Of a stretch of 64,000 nt of DNA, positions 1 to 7,925 are shown in pieces. Source of the stretch: an uncultured Bacteroidales bacterium (GTDB lineage: Bacteria; Bacteroidota; Bacteroidia; Bacteroidales; UBA932); the NCBI GenBank assembly GCA_905235445.1, contig CAJOLJ010000013.1, positions 49,411-113,410 on the forward strand, given 5' to 3'. The stretch's first letter is position 1. Each line of letters begins with the position of its first letter. The position numbers and the translations under genes are program-made. Below the pieces are notes generated by a model. The model saw only the letters and a list, made by a program, of their open reading frames with translations. It searched no databases and was not told where the DNA came from.

Positions 1-2
1 AG

Positions 3-608
3 TGGACCGACATGATGATGGAGTTCGTGCCCCTGTACGAGGGCTTCCTCACCTACGGAGGAATGGAGGTCCGTTCCATAGAGGCTGCAGCCCAGGGACT
101 TCTCGAGTCCCTCGACATGGAATACATCAACCAGGGTCCCGAGTTCATTGCATATCTCGCAAAGGAACTGGACGATTACGGTGTGCCCGTGATCCTTCCT
201 GCCGGAGGCCTTGGCTGCCACCTCAACTGTACGGAGTTCGTACCCGACATGCCGCACAACCAGTACCCTGCGGCAGCCGTGGGAGCTGCAGTGTTCATCG
301 CCGGAGGCATCCGGGGAATGGAGAGGGGTACGGTATCGGAGCAGAGGGAGCCTGACGGAACCGAGAGGTACGCAGAGCTTGAGCTCCAGAGACTCGCAGT
401 CCCCAGGCGTGTATTCACGCTCAGCCAGATCAAGTACTGCGCCGACAGGGTGAAATGGGTCTGGGACAACCGCAGCCTCATCGGAGGCCTCCAGTGGACG
501 ATGGAGCCTAAGGTGCTTCGCTTCTTCTTCGGAAGGATGAAGGAGATCGGTTACTGGCAGGAGCAGCTAGTCGAGAAATTCAAGGCTGACTTCGGGGACA
601 GTCTGTAA
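3..608 (+). CDS. Tryptophanase / tyrosine phenol-lyase family, C-terminal part
   Basis: Truncated by the window edge; the frame is open to the first bases, so the ATG at 12 is not the true start. About 200 residues of the small C-terminal domain of a PLP-dependent beta-eliminating lyase are present (family proteins are about 460 aa). Recognisable stretches are EGFLTYGGMEVR, PAGGLGCHL, the PRRVFT motif and EPKVLRFFF near the end. The enzyme cleaves an aromatic amino acid (Trp to indole, or Tyr to phenol) into pyruvate and ammonia in the cytoplasm. The segment GIRGMERG resembles the SMERG region of tyrosine phenol-lyases more than the AVEIG of E. coli tryptophanase, so the substrate is open. 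The PLP lysine lies outside the window. A strong hairpin terminator follows. Confidence 0.85.
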   Translation, partial: WTDMMMEFVPLYEGFLTYGGMEVRSIEAAAQGLLESLDMEYINQGPEFIAYLAKELDDYGVPVILPAGGLGCHLNCTEFVPDMPHNQYPAAAVGAAVFIAGGIRGMERGTVSEQREPDGTERYAELELQRLAVPRRVFTLSQIKYCADRVKWVWDNRSLIGGLQWTMEPKVLRFFFGRMKEIGYWQEQLVEKFKADFGDSL

Positions 609-636
609 AATCTTAGCCATAGTATTATACTCCGAA

Positions 637-691
637 GGAACCGCTCCCGTGGATATGGCCATCCATCGAAGGGGCGGTTCCCGTGTTTTTT
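637..691 (+). terminator. Rho-independent terminator after the lyase gene
   Basis: GGAACCGCTCC at 637-647 pairs with GGGGCGGTTCC at 671-681 with one mismatch. The run GTTTTTT follows. It sits 29 bases after the lyase stop codon. Confidence 0.8.
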
Positions 692-703
692 GTCCCGGAT
701 GGT

Positions 704-735
704 GTTGCTCTTTTCAGGCGTAAAGATTATTTTTG
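704..735 (+). promoter_or_regulatory. Candidate Bacteroidota promoter for the alaX run
   Basis: TATTTTTG at 728-735 matches the TAnnTTTG -7 element. A TTG at 704-706 lies 21 bases upstream as a possible -33. The first gene of the run starts at 782. Confidence 0.45.
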
Positions 736-781
736 CCTCTTGAGGAATCAATAATCCGACATACACACAGTCACTCCCGTC

Positions 782-1249
782 ATGGAAGAACCCCAACTCA
801 ACGCCCACAACAAGGAAGAACATCGTCCAAGCCATAGCGCCGAGCACATCCTCAACCGGACCATGGTTGACATGTTCGGCTGCCCTCGTTCCCGTAATGC
901 CCACATCGAGAGGAAAAAGTCCAAGTGCGACTACCTTCTTTCACGCTGCCCCACACCTGAGGAAGTGAAAGCGATAGAGGACAAAGTGAACGAGGTCATA
1001 GAAATGGCGCTTCCCGTAAAAATATCCTTTGTCCCCAAAGAGGAGGCCGCCCACATGGTGGATCTCACGAAACTTCCCGAGGATGCCTCCCCCACTATCA
1101 GGATAGTCAGCATCGGGGACTATGACGACTGCGCCTGCATCGGGGCCCATGTCGGGAACACTTCCGAAATCGGTTCCTTCAAGATCCTCAGCCATGACTT
1201 TGGCGACGGGGTCTGGAGAGTCAGATGGAAAGTAACGCCAAAACCGTAG
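782..1249 (+). CDS. AlaX-type alanyl-tRNA editing domain protein
   Basis: A 155-residue stand-alone protein of the threonyl/alanyl-tRNA synthetase second additional domain family. These trans-editing enzymes hydrolyse mischarged tRNA (typically Ser- or Gly-tRNA-Ala) in the cytoplasm. The two zinc-binding motifs are visible: HSAEH (HxxxH) near residue 18 and CIGAH (CxxxH) near residue 118. The length fits the short AlaX type. The stop is 4 bases before the FKBP gene start, so the two are probably cotranscribed. Family assignment is strong; which tRNA is edited cannot be read from the sequence. Confidence 0.85.
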   Translation: MEEPQLNAHNKEEHRPSHSAEHILNRTMVDMFGCPRSRNAHIERKKSKCDYLLSRCPTPEEVKAIEDKVNEVIEMALPVKISFVPKEEAAHMVDLTKLPEDASPTIRIVSIGDYDDCACIGAHVGNTSEIGSFKILSHDFGDGVWRVRWKVTPKP

Positions 1250-1253
1250 CATC

Positions 1254-1673
1254 ATGAGACACAGACACCCCAAGGGCACGGACCGGTGGAAAACCGACAA
1301 CGAGAATTTCCTTGCCGAAAAGGCAAAGGAGGAAGGTGTGACCGTGCTGGAAAGCGGCGTCATAATGAAACCCCTTGAAAAAGGGCACGGGACCAAGTGC
1401 CCCACTCCATCAAGTGTCGTATATGCCCACTACACCGGTAAACTCATCGACGGGACCATCTTCGACTCCTCCAGGGGGGAAGCACTCCCTGCCCTTTTCA
1501 TCGTAAGGGAACTCATAATGGGATGGCAGATAGCCCTCGTAAGGATGCATGAAGGAGACAGGTACGAGGTGACGATCCCCGCCAAGTGGGGCTATGGTTC
1601 CATGAAGACCGAGGGCATTCCCGCCAACAGCACGCTCATATTCGACCTGGAACTGATAAAGATAGAAAGGTGA
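1254..1673 (+). CDS. FKBP-type peptidyl-prolyl cis-trans isomerase
   Basis: A 139-residue protein with one FKBP domain in the C-terminal 100 residues. Family landmarks are VYAHYTGKLIDGTIFDSS, then EGDRYEVTIPAKWGYG and the final strand STLIFDLELIKI. It has no signal peptide, so it is probably a cytoplasmic folding catalyst. The usual pocket segment G-W-x-x-A/G-L is present as GWQIALVRM. It is the second gene of a tight run after AlaX, with a 4-base gap. Confidence 0.9.
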   Translation: MRHRHPKGTDRWKTDNENFLAEKAKEEGVTVLESGVIMKPLEKGHGTKCPTPSSVVYAHYTGKLIDGTIFDSSRGEALPALFIVRELIMGWQIALVRMHEGDRYEVTIPAKWGYGSMKTEGIPANSTLIFDLELIKIER

Positions 1674-1729
1674 CCCTCCCCCTTTGACACTGCATACAGC
1701 GAACGATAACCGACAATAAATCAACTTCC

Positions 1730-2668
1730 ATGAAAATAAGAGCCCTACAGTTCCGCGAAGGCGGATTCTCCACCCAGCCTTTCGCCTTCGGCGGAGAGGA
1801 AGGACCCGAGAGGTTCGACATCTCCGTCAAGTACCGCTCCTGCCTTGCCAACTATCTCATCGACACTGGTGAAGAGGTCATACTGGTCGATACCGGCATC
1901 CCCGCGGGGACTCCCGAGGAGGTCCCGGACGAAAAGACCCTCATCTACACTGGCAAGGACATAGCAAGTTACATGGACGTTTTCGCCGCCCAGGGATACA
2001 AGCCTTCTGATGTCACGAAGATTCTCCTGACACACAAGCATCTTGACCATTCAGGTGAACTGAGGTCATTCCCAGGGGCAAAGATCTACGTCAATTCGGA
2101 AGAGTGTGGTGCAGCGGAACTCCAGGGCATAGGGAACATAGTACCCGTGGACTTCACCGACGGCCCCTACTGCAACTTCCCCGAGAGCCAGAAAATAGCC
2201 GAGGGCATTTACCTCATCAAGGCCAAGGGCCACACCAAGGGAAACAGCATCGTGATAGTTGAGGACGGGGGACTTTTCTACATGATTCACGGTGACATCA
2301 CATACACCGACGAGGCCCTGTACGAGAACAAGCTCTCGGTCGTGTACGATGACCTTCCCGCAGCAAGGGAGACCCTGGACCGGGTGCGGGAATTCATCTC
2401 CCACCATCCCACAGTCTACCTTTCCACCCACACCCCGCTGGGGCCCGAGAACCTGGAAGCAAAGAAGATAATAGACCTGGGTAACCCGTCAGAGACAATC
2501 CCTGTCGGCGAGGTGATTTTCAAGACAGCCTCAGGCAAGTATGTCTGCTCAGTGTGCGGCTACGTCTATGACCCAGGGGAGCATGACGGGGTTCCCTTCG
2601 AGAGCCTCCCCGATGAGTGGAAGTGCCCTCGCTGCAAAAGGCCGAAGGACAAGTTCAACAAGGCATGA
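1730..2668 (+). CDS. Metallo-beta-lactamase fold hydrolase fused to rubredoxin
   Basis: A 312-residue two-domain protein. Residues about 25-250 form a lactonase-like metallo-beta-lactamase domain with the metal motif THKHLDH, a later metal histidine in KGHTKG and MIHGD. Residues about 265-312 are a complete rubredoxin with the CSVCG and CPRC iron knuckles and the typical EWKCPRC end. Rubredoxins carry single electrons; the hydrolase half is not an obvious flavodiiron protein because no flavodoxin domain is present. The neighbouring nitroreductase suggests a redox role, but the reaction is unknown. Both domain assignments are strong. Confidence 0.9.
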   Translation: MKIRALQFREGGFSTQPFAFGGEEGPERFDISVKYRSCLANYLIDTGEEVILVDTGIPAGTPEEVPDEKTLIYTGKDIASYMDVFAAQGYKPSDVTKILLTHKHLDHSGELRSFPGAKIYVNSEECGAAELQGIGNIVPVDFTDGPYCNFPESQKIAEGIYLIKAKGHTKGNSIVIVEDGGLFYMIHGDITYTDEALYENKLSVVYDDLPAARETLDRVREFISHHPTVYLSTHTPLGPENLEAKKIIDLGNPSETIPVGEVIFKTASGKYVCSVCGYVYDPGEHDGVPFESLPDEWKCPRCKRPKDKFNKA

Positions 2669-2725
2669 CCCCACTCCCATCCTTCGGGGGTCGCCCCGCA
2701 ATTTCACCGAAAATTCCCCACTGCC

Positions 2726-3517
2726 ATGGACATCACTGAAATGATACTTACCCGAAAGAGTGTCCGCACCTTCGACGGGACCCCTCTTCGCAAGGAAGAC
2801 ATGCAAGATCTTCTGTCCTTTATGGAAAACATTCCCAACCCCTGGGGCATCCCGGTCAGGTTCGTCTATCTTGACTGCGAGAAGCACGGCCTCTCCAGTC
2901 CCGTAATCCGCGGGGAAGGGGCCTATGTTGCCGCCATGGTCCCGGAAGTGGAGCACTGCGAGGAGGCCTACGGCTACAGCTTTGAGAAGTTCGTCCTGCA
3001 TGCCTGGTCCATGGGGATAGGCACGACATGGATTGCAGGCACGATGAAAAGGGAGAAGTTCGAGAAGGCGGCGGGAAAGAAGGACGGGGAGATGATGATT
3101 GCCGTGACCCCGATAGGCTATCCTGCCCCTAGGAGGTCCACCGTGGAAAAGATTCTCCGCCAAAGCGTCAAGGGTGACGAGAGGAAGGCCCCCAGTGAGC
3201 TTTTCTTCGAGGGCGACTTCTCCTCTCCCCTTGCCGATGCCCCCGCCCTTGAACTTCTGGAGGTGGTCAGGTGGGCCCCCTCGGCTGCGAACAAACAGCC
3301 CTGCAGGGTAGTGAAGGTCGGAGGGAAGTACCATTTCTTCTGCTGCCACACCCAAGGGAAGCGGGGATCCTCACCCTGGGACATACAGATGGTCGACGTA
3401 GGGATAGCGATATGCAACCTCATGGAAGTGACGGAGGGGTCGGTGAGCTTCGAAGACCCCGAAGTAGCCGCACCCGAGGACACCGAGTACGTGGCCACCG
3501 TATCGGTAAAGCGGTAG
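2726..3517 (+). CDS. Nitroreductase-family protein
   Basis: A 263-residue flavin (FMN) protein of the putative TM-nitroreductase type. It starts with the family pattern ILTRKSVRTFDG and carries the second landmark VRWAPSAANKQPCR near residue 180, as in nitroreductases that keep two copies of the half-fold in one chain. It has no signal peptide. It follows the rubredoxin fusion by 57 bases and is the last gene of the + strand run, with a terminator just after it. Substrate and physiological electron partner are not evident; the upstream rubredoxin domain is a plausible partner by context only. Confidence 0.8.
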   Translation: MDITEMILTRKSVRTFDGTPLRKEDMQDLLSFMENIPNPWGIPVRFVYLDCEKHGLSSPVIRGEGAYVAAMVPEVEHCEEAYGYSFEKFVLHAWSMGIGTTWIAGTMKREKFEKAAGKKDGEMMIAVTPIGYPAPRRSTVEKILRQSVKGDERKAPSELFFEGDFSSPLADAPALELLEVVRWAPSAANKQPCRVVKVGGKYHFFCCHTQGKRGSSPWDIQMVDVGIAICNLMEVTEGSVSFEDPEVAAPEDTEYVATVSVKR

Positions 3518-3541
3518 ACGGCCCTGCCAACAGGCAAGCAT

Positions 3542-3592
3542 AAGGACTTCCCCCGATGATGCGCTCCATCAAAAGGGAAAGTCCTTTTTCTT
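3542..3592 (+). terminator. Terminator of the alaX-nitroreductase run
   Basis: AAGGACTTCCC from 3542 pairs with GGGAAAGTCCTT ending at 3586, followed by TTTCTT. It lies between convergent genes. Confidence 0.75.
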
Positions 3593-3616
3593 GTGTGTGC
3601 GAGATGCTTCGGGCAC

Positions 3617-5371
3617 CTACTTCGATGCGTACCTTGCGGCGCTCTCCCCCGCAATCTTCCCGAACACCACTATATCGGCCACGCCGTTCCCTCCAAGGCG
3701 GTTACCGCCGTGGACCCCGCCGGTAACCTCACCTGCCGCAAACAGTCCCCCTACAGGCACTCCTCCTGTAGTGAGCACAGATGCGCGGTCGTCTATGTGG
3801 ATTCCTCCCATAGTATGGTGGATAGCAGGCTTTACCTCAACGATATAGTATGGAGCAGTGGAAATGGGCCTGGGCATCTGGGTGGACGTTCGTCCGAAAT
3901 CCTCATCTTCCCCCTCGCCCTGGAAGGCGTTGTACCTCTCGACGCTCTGCTGGAGGGCCCCAGGGTCGATCCCTACTTTCCCGGCCAGTTCCCCGAGGGT
4001 GTTTCCTTCCGTCAAGAGTCCTTGGCTTACATAGGTTTCAATGGAGGAGAGGGATTTTCGAAGGTCCTGGTCGAAAAGGAGGAAAGCCGTGCCTCCCCTC
4101 TGCGAGAGGATTGCCCAGGACACGACATCCCGGGTCTGCAGTTCATTGACAAAGCGGTAGCCGTCCCGGTTCAGGAGTATCGCCCCGTTGCCACGGACAG
4201 CCTCTGTTATCATCAGGTTGTTTTTCACTTCCACGGTAGGATGAACCTGGATCTGGTCCATCTGGTAGAGCTCGGCGCCGAACTTGTCCACCCACTTGAA
4301 CGCATCCCCGGTAGCCCCGATGTGGTTCACCGTAGAGAAGCCGACAAGGTCAGAGCGGTATTCCGTCACCATGGAAAGGTTCGCCCCGAATCCCCCCGTG
4401 GCCAGAACGACGGCCTTGGAAAAGATGGTATATCTCTTCCCGTTCTCCAGCCTTACCGTGACTCCGCCTGCGGAACCGTCACGGCGGCGTTTGACGTCCG
4501 TCACGGTATTGCCGGTACGGATTTCAATGCCGAGTTCCGTGGCCTTGGCACTGAGCATTTTCATAAGATGGGGTCCTATCGCGGTACCGCCCTGGGGACG
4601 GTGGGTACGCGGAACGGAGCTTCCACCCATGAGGCCGACGCTAGTGAGGTCCGTCCCGAAGGAGGAGAGCCACTGCAGCGTAGGGGAGGCGCCCCGGACC
4701 AGGGTGCTGACAAGAAGGGGGTCATTCAGATAATGCCCGCCCTCCATTATATCCTTGTAGAACAGTTCCTCGCTGTCCTCAATTCCGAGAGCCTGCTGGA
4801 AAGGGGTACCGGCGGCGTTGATCCCGCCGGTGGAACTGTTGGTGTTGCCACCTATGTAGCTTCGCTTCTCAAGGACAATGACATGGCATCCCTGCGATGC
4901 AGCCTCGATTGCGGCGCTGAGGCCTGCACCTCCCGCCCCGACCACAACGACATCGCACGAAGTGTCCTCGTAATCCTTCACTTCCCGGTGCCTCCCGTAG
5001 GCCGCGTCAATGGCCATTCCCATGGCCTGCATGACTCCGTTGGAAGTTAGGGTCGCACCCGAGACGGCATCCACACCGTCCACCCCCTGGGCGGCTACGA
5101 TCCGGTTCACCATCTCTAACAGGGCCTCCTGGGCGAAGGAGGACTCGGACTGGGTCACGACCCTGGCACTTGCTATCGCATGGTCTTGAACGGTGAGGGC
5201 TACTTTTATCATGCCGCTTCTCCCTTCACCTATCCCTTCGTAGACCCCGTCGAACATCATCTCCTCCCCCTCTGTCACCTCATTCCCTGAGACGCAGCCA
5301 ACGAGTGTAGCCGTCACTGCCACAAGGCAGCAAAAGCATGATGTCAAATGACGGGTAATCCTATTATTCAT
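3617..5371 (-). CDS. Flavocytochrome c-type fumarate reductase flavoprotein, lipoprotein, with FMN-binding domain
   Basis: 584 residues. An N-terminal lipoprotein signal ends in LVGC (Cys about 26). Residues about 40-115 are an FMN-binding domain with the covalent flavinylation motif DAVSGATLTS. Residues about 136-560 are the FAD domain (VVVGAGGAGLSAAIEA). Active-site stretches match fumarate reductases: QVHPT, MITEAVRGNG, LQTRD, HHTMGG and HGGNRLGG, so the residues corresponding to the Shewanella Fcc3 catalytic set look intact. Urocanate reductases usually have Tyr where this protein has the His of VHPT, so fumarate or a similar enoate is favoured. There is no haem domain, so electrons must come from another carrier. 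It would act outside the cytoplasmic membrane and would need an ApbE flavin transferase elsewhere in the genome. Confidence 0.88.
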   Translation of the reverse strand: MNNRITRHLTSCFCCLVAVTATLVGCVSGNEVTEGEEMMFDGVYEGIGEGRSGMIKVALTVQDHAIASARVVTQSESSFAQEALLEMVNRIVAAQGVDGVDAVSGATLTSNGVMQAMGMAIDAAYGRHREVKDYEDTSCDVVVVGAGGAGLSAAIEAASQGCHVIVLEKRSYIGGNTNSSTGGINAAGTPFQQALGIEDSEELFYKDIMEGGHYLNDPLLVSTLVRGASPTLQWLSSFGTDLTSVGLMGGSSVPRTHRPQGGTAIGPHLMKMLSAKATELGIEIRTGNTVTDVKRRRDGSAGGVTVRLENGKRYTIFSKAVVLATGGFGANLSMVTEYRSDLVGFSTVNHIGATGDAFKWVDKFGAELYQMDQIQVHPTVEVKNNLMITEAVRGNGAILLNRDGYRFVNELQTRDVVSWAILSQRGGTAFLLFDQDLRKSLSSIETYVSQGLLTEGNTLGELAGKVGIDPGALQQSVERYNAFQGEGEDEDFGRTSTQMPRPISTAPYYIVEVKPAIHHTMGGIHIDDRASVLTTGGVPVGGLFAAGEVTGGVHGGNRLGGNGVADIVVFGKIAGESAARYASK

Positions 5372-5483
5372 GGAAAATCACTTTTGGTTTGGTTCACAGG
5401 ACCGCCTATCGCGGGCTGATACATAAGGAAACTCTTCCCGCTGAGCGGTGAACCGTGCACGTCAGCTCCTGGAGGGCAGGGTA

Positions 5484-6944
5484 TCAGTTGTCCCAGTTAT
5501 CGGACCTGAAAGGAAGGAGCGGGAAGCCAAGGGCATTGGCGCAGTTGCCTATGAGCCAGTTGCGGAAGCAGTAGCGAACCGCCACGGGTTCGGGGACCTC
5601 GGGGGAACTTACCCTCAGGGCCTGCCAACGGCCTGGAGCCTCCACCGCGGTGGCGGGATGGAAGACCCTGTCCTCCCCCGCGACCTCGAAACCTTCCAGT
5701 CCCTCCGTCCTGGCGAACCCGTCATTCATATTCTCAAAGGTGACGGTCAGGAATCCATCCCCCTTCTCCATGGCCTTGAACTCGGGGCAGAGTCCGCCGA
5801 AGGTGGTGATGGAATAGGTCTTGTTTAGGGCGAGGAAAGCGAGCCTCTCCCCTACCTTCCTCTTCTGGCGGGGATGGATCTGGTGCTTCTCGAAAGGATA
5901 GACGCAGTCGTTTGTCGTGATGATGCCGCTGTTGGGGATCTTCTTGGATGCCTTGTACTGCTGCTCACGGAGAAGGGCTCCCGAGATGCCCATTTCTCCG
6001 CCGTAATCGGCAAAGGGTGCGATTTCCACGATATAGAACGGGATATCCCCCTCCCCTTTCTGCTCCCTCCACTGGGATGCCAGGATGGCAAGACGATCGG
6101 AATACATGTCACCCGGATTGCCGACATTGGAGCAGCCCTGGTAGAAGATGATGCCCTTGACGGTGTAGTTGATGGTAGGATGGAAGGTGGCGTTGCCCCA
6201 GACCATGGAACGGTGATAGTCCATTGGGAACCTTTTGTTGATGGCCTCCTCGGTCAGTTCCTCATCGGTGTACTTCTCAAGGTTCTCCTTTGTAAGCCAG
6301 CTCTCGACGCGGGTTCCGCCCTTGTGGGCCTCGACTATTCCGACGGGAATGTCAAGCACGCTGTTGAGCACCCTGGCAAAGTAGTATGCCGTAGCACTGG
6401 ACCACTGGACATTCTCAGCAGTGCCTTTCTTCCACTGGCAATCCGCATCCTCCAGGGGGACCATCGAGGTCTTGGACTGGACACGGCAGATGTGGATCCC
6501 GGGATAGTTCTTTGCCTCAAGCAGGGTCTCCTGAAGTCCTTCCACGGGACAATTGCCGAACCCGCGCACCGGCATCTCCATATTGCTCTGGCCCGTTGCG
6601 AGCCAGACTTCACCGACGAGAACGTCCTTGAGCGTAATCTTGTCCTTGCCCTGCACGAAATCGATCGTATAGGGAATGTAGCTTCCCTTGGGAGTGGGGA
6701 CCCCGATCTTGAAGGCTCCGTCCTTGCCGGGAGTGACGCTGTAGGTCTTGCCGTCCCAGGAGGTCGTGACTTTGAGGGTCTTTCCCGGGGAGGCCCAGCC
6801 CCAGAGGTTCACATTGGAATTCTGCTGAAGAATCATATCGTCCCCCATGAGGTGGGACAGGCGGATCTGGGCATTGGAGAGAGTCGAGGCGCCCAGAAGT
6901 GCCGCCACGGCTACAAGTGAAAAGTGAAGAAGGAATCTTCTCAT
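5484..6944 (-). CDS. Sialate O-acetylesterase family protein, exported
   Basis: 486 residues with a cleavable signal peptide (about 1-25, SNA-Q). SGNH-type esterases of this family remove O-acetyl groups from sialic acids or plant polysaccharides. The nucleophile motif GQSNMEM is near residue 118, IIFYQGCSN is in the middle, and the catalytic His lies in QIHPRQK. The usual Asp two residues before that His (DxHP) is Gln here, so the exact dyad should be modelled. The C-terminus has the family signature VRYCFRNW...SDNWDN. It sits between two exported proteins on the same strand. A sialidase or polysaccharide locus is not adjacent, so the substrate is open. Confidence 0.88.
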   Translation of the reverse strand: MRRFLLHFSLVAVAALLGASTLSNAQIRLSHLMGDDMILQQNSNVNLWGWASPGKTLKVTTSWDGKTYSVTPGKDGAFKIGVPTPKGSYIPYTIDFVQGKDKITLKDVLVGEVWLATGQSNMEMPVRGFGNCPVEGLQETLLEAKNYPGIHICRVQSKTSMVPLEDADCQWKKGTAENVQWSSATAYYFARVLNSVLDIPVGIVEAHKGGTRVESWLTKENLEKYTDEELTEEAINKRFPMDYHRSMVWGNATFHPTINYTVKGIIFYQGCSNVGNPGDMYSDRLAILASQWREQKGEGDIPFYIVEIAPFADYGGEMGISGALLREQQYKASKKIPNSGIITTNDCVYPFEKHQIHPRQKRKVGERLAFLALNKTYSITTFGGLCPEFKAMEKGDGFLTVTFENMNDGFARTEGLEGFEVAGEDRVFHPATAVEAPGRWQALRVSSPEVPEPVAVRYCFRNWLIGNCANALGFPLLPFRSDNWDN

Positions 6945-6990
6945 AGCTTCGTCTGTTAAATTATGTGAGTGTGTAAATTATTCGTTTCCA

Positions 6991-7824
6991 TCATTTTCCC
7001 TGAAAATCCCCGGAGGAGAACTCGAGCTGACCGATGAGGCCCTGATTCTTTTCCCGGTATACATACCCGATGGTGTACCCAAGTTCGATGGCCCGTCTCT
7101 CATAGACGGAAAGGACTAAAGAAGAGAGCATTCCCTCCCTGTCACGGAGCATTTCCCTGAAATTGTCCAAGCTGTCCTTGGGCAGGGTGCACAGGAAATA
7201 AAAGATTATTCTCCTCTCCCCCTCAAGCACCTCTATCCTCTGGATGCGGACCTGGGAATCGTTCTGTTCATCCTGGGCGGAAAGGGCTTCACTAATCGAG
7301 CGTAAAGAGGCGAGAAGTTCCTCCTCACCAAGTTCCGCCTCCACTTCGGCGGGATGCACCTCCAGGGCTTTGAGAAGGTCCTCCCCGCTGTCCGAGGCAT
7401 CAGTGCCCAAGGTGAAGAAAGTCACCTGCCGTCCGCCCTCCTCGAAGAACCAGACCTTGCCGCTGGAGCCTTGAGATGTGAAAGTGGTGAACAGGGTCTG
7501 CCGCTTCCCCACGGAGCGCCACTCAAGTGGACCTGTCCCCTCCGAGAAGGTCCTGTTGGAGAGAAGGGCTGTGCGGGCATAGTTCCCGAGGTCGTCCGCC
7601 TTGGGGGTCGACATCACCATGGCCATCCCCTTGCCGTCCGAGAGGAGAAGTCCGGAATAGAAGTATCCCTGGACAGGAGGCACGCTTTCCCTCCCGAAAG
7701 AGAACTCCTTCCAAAGGGAGGGGTCATAGTTCAAGGTGAAAGCATCGTTATGGATTCTTCCCTGCGCCCACAAAGGAGTGAATGCACAGAGAAAAAAGCC
7801 AAGGAGCAGGAATGCTTTCCTCAT
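6991..7824 (-). CDS. Exported protein of unknown function
   Basis: About 277 residues. The ATG at 7824 is preferred over the tracked TTG because it gives a clean signal peptide, MRKAFLLLGFFLCAFTPLWAQG. The mature part is a soluble, charged protein with a segment rich in Glu near residue 170 and no cysteine cluster or membrane helix. I do not recognise a family. It is followed 46 bases later by the sialate O-acetylesterase gene, so they are probably cotranscribed. It is likely periplasmic or outer-membrane facing. Confidence 0.7.
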   Translation of the reverse strand: MRKAFLLLGFFLCAFTPLWAQGRIHNDAFTLNYDPSLWKEFSFGRESVPPVQGYFYSGLLLSDGKGMAMVMSTPKADDLGNYARTALLSNRTFSEGTGPLEWRSVGKRQTLFTTFTSQGSSGKVWFFEEGGRQVTFFTLGTDASDSGEDLLKALEVHPAEVEAELGEEELLASLRSISEALSAQDEQNDSQVRIQRIEVLEGERRIIFYFLCTLPKDSLDNFREMLRDREGMLSSLVLSVYERRAIELGYTIGYVYREKNQGLIGQLEFSSGDFQGK

Positions 7825-7877
7825 TCTCAAAGGAGTTGATTAGAAAGACAAAAAATGCACGCCCCACCGGGGACATG

Positions 7878-7885
7878 CAAATATA
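7878..7885 (-). promoter_or_regulatory. Candidate -7 element for the exported-protein/esterase operon
   Basis: CAAATATA on the + strand reads TATATTTG on the - strand, matching TAnnTTTG. It is about 54 bases before the ATG. No good -33 TTTG is visible. Confidence 0.4.
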
Positions 7886-7925
7886 ACTATTCTGAGTGAA
7901 AATAAACTTTGATGGGACAAAGGGA

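Noticed and set aside
3593-5050. 485-residue + strand ORF antisense to the fumarate-reductase-type gene
   Set aside because: Shadow of the real flavoprotein frame; no motifs of its own.
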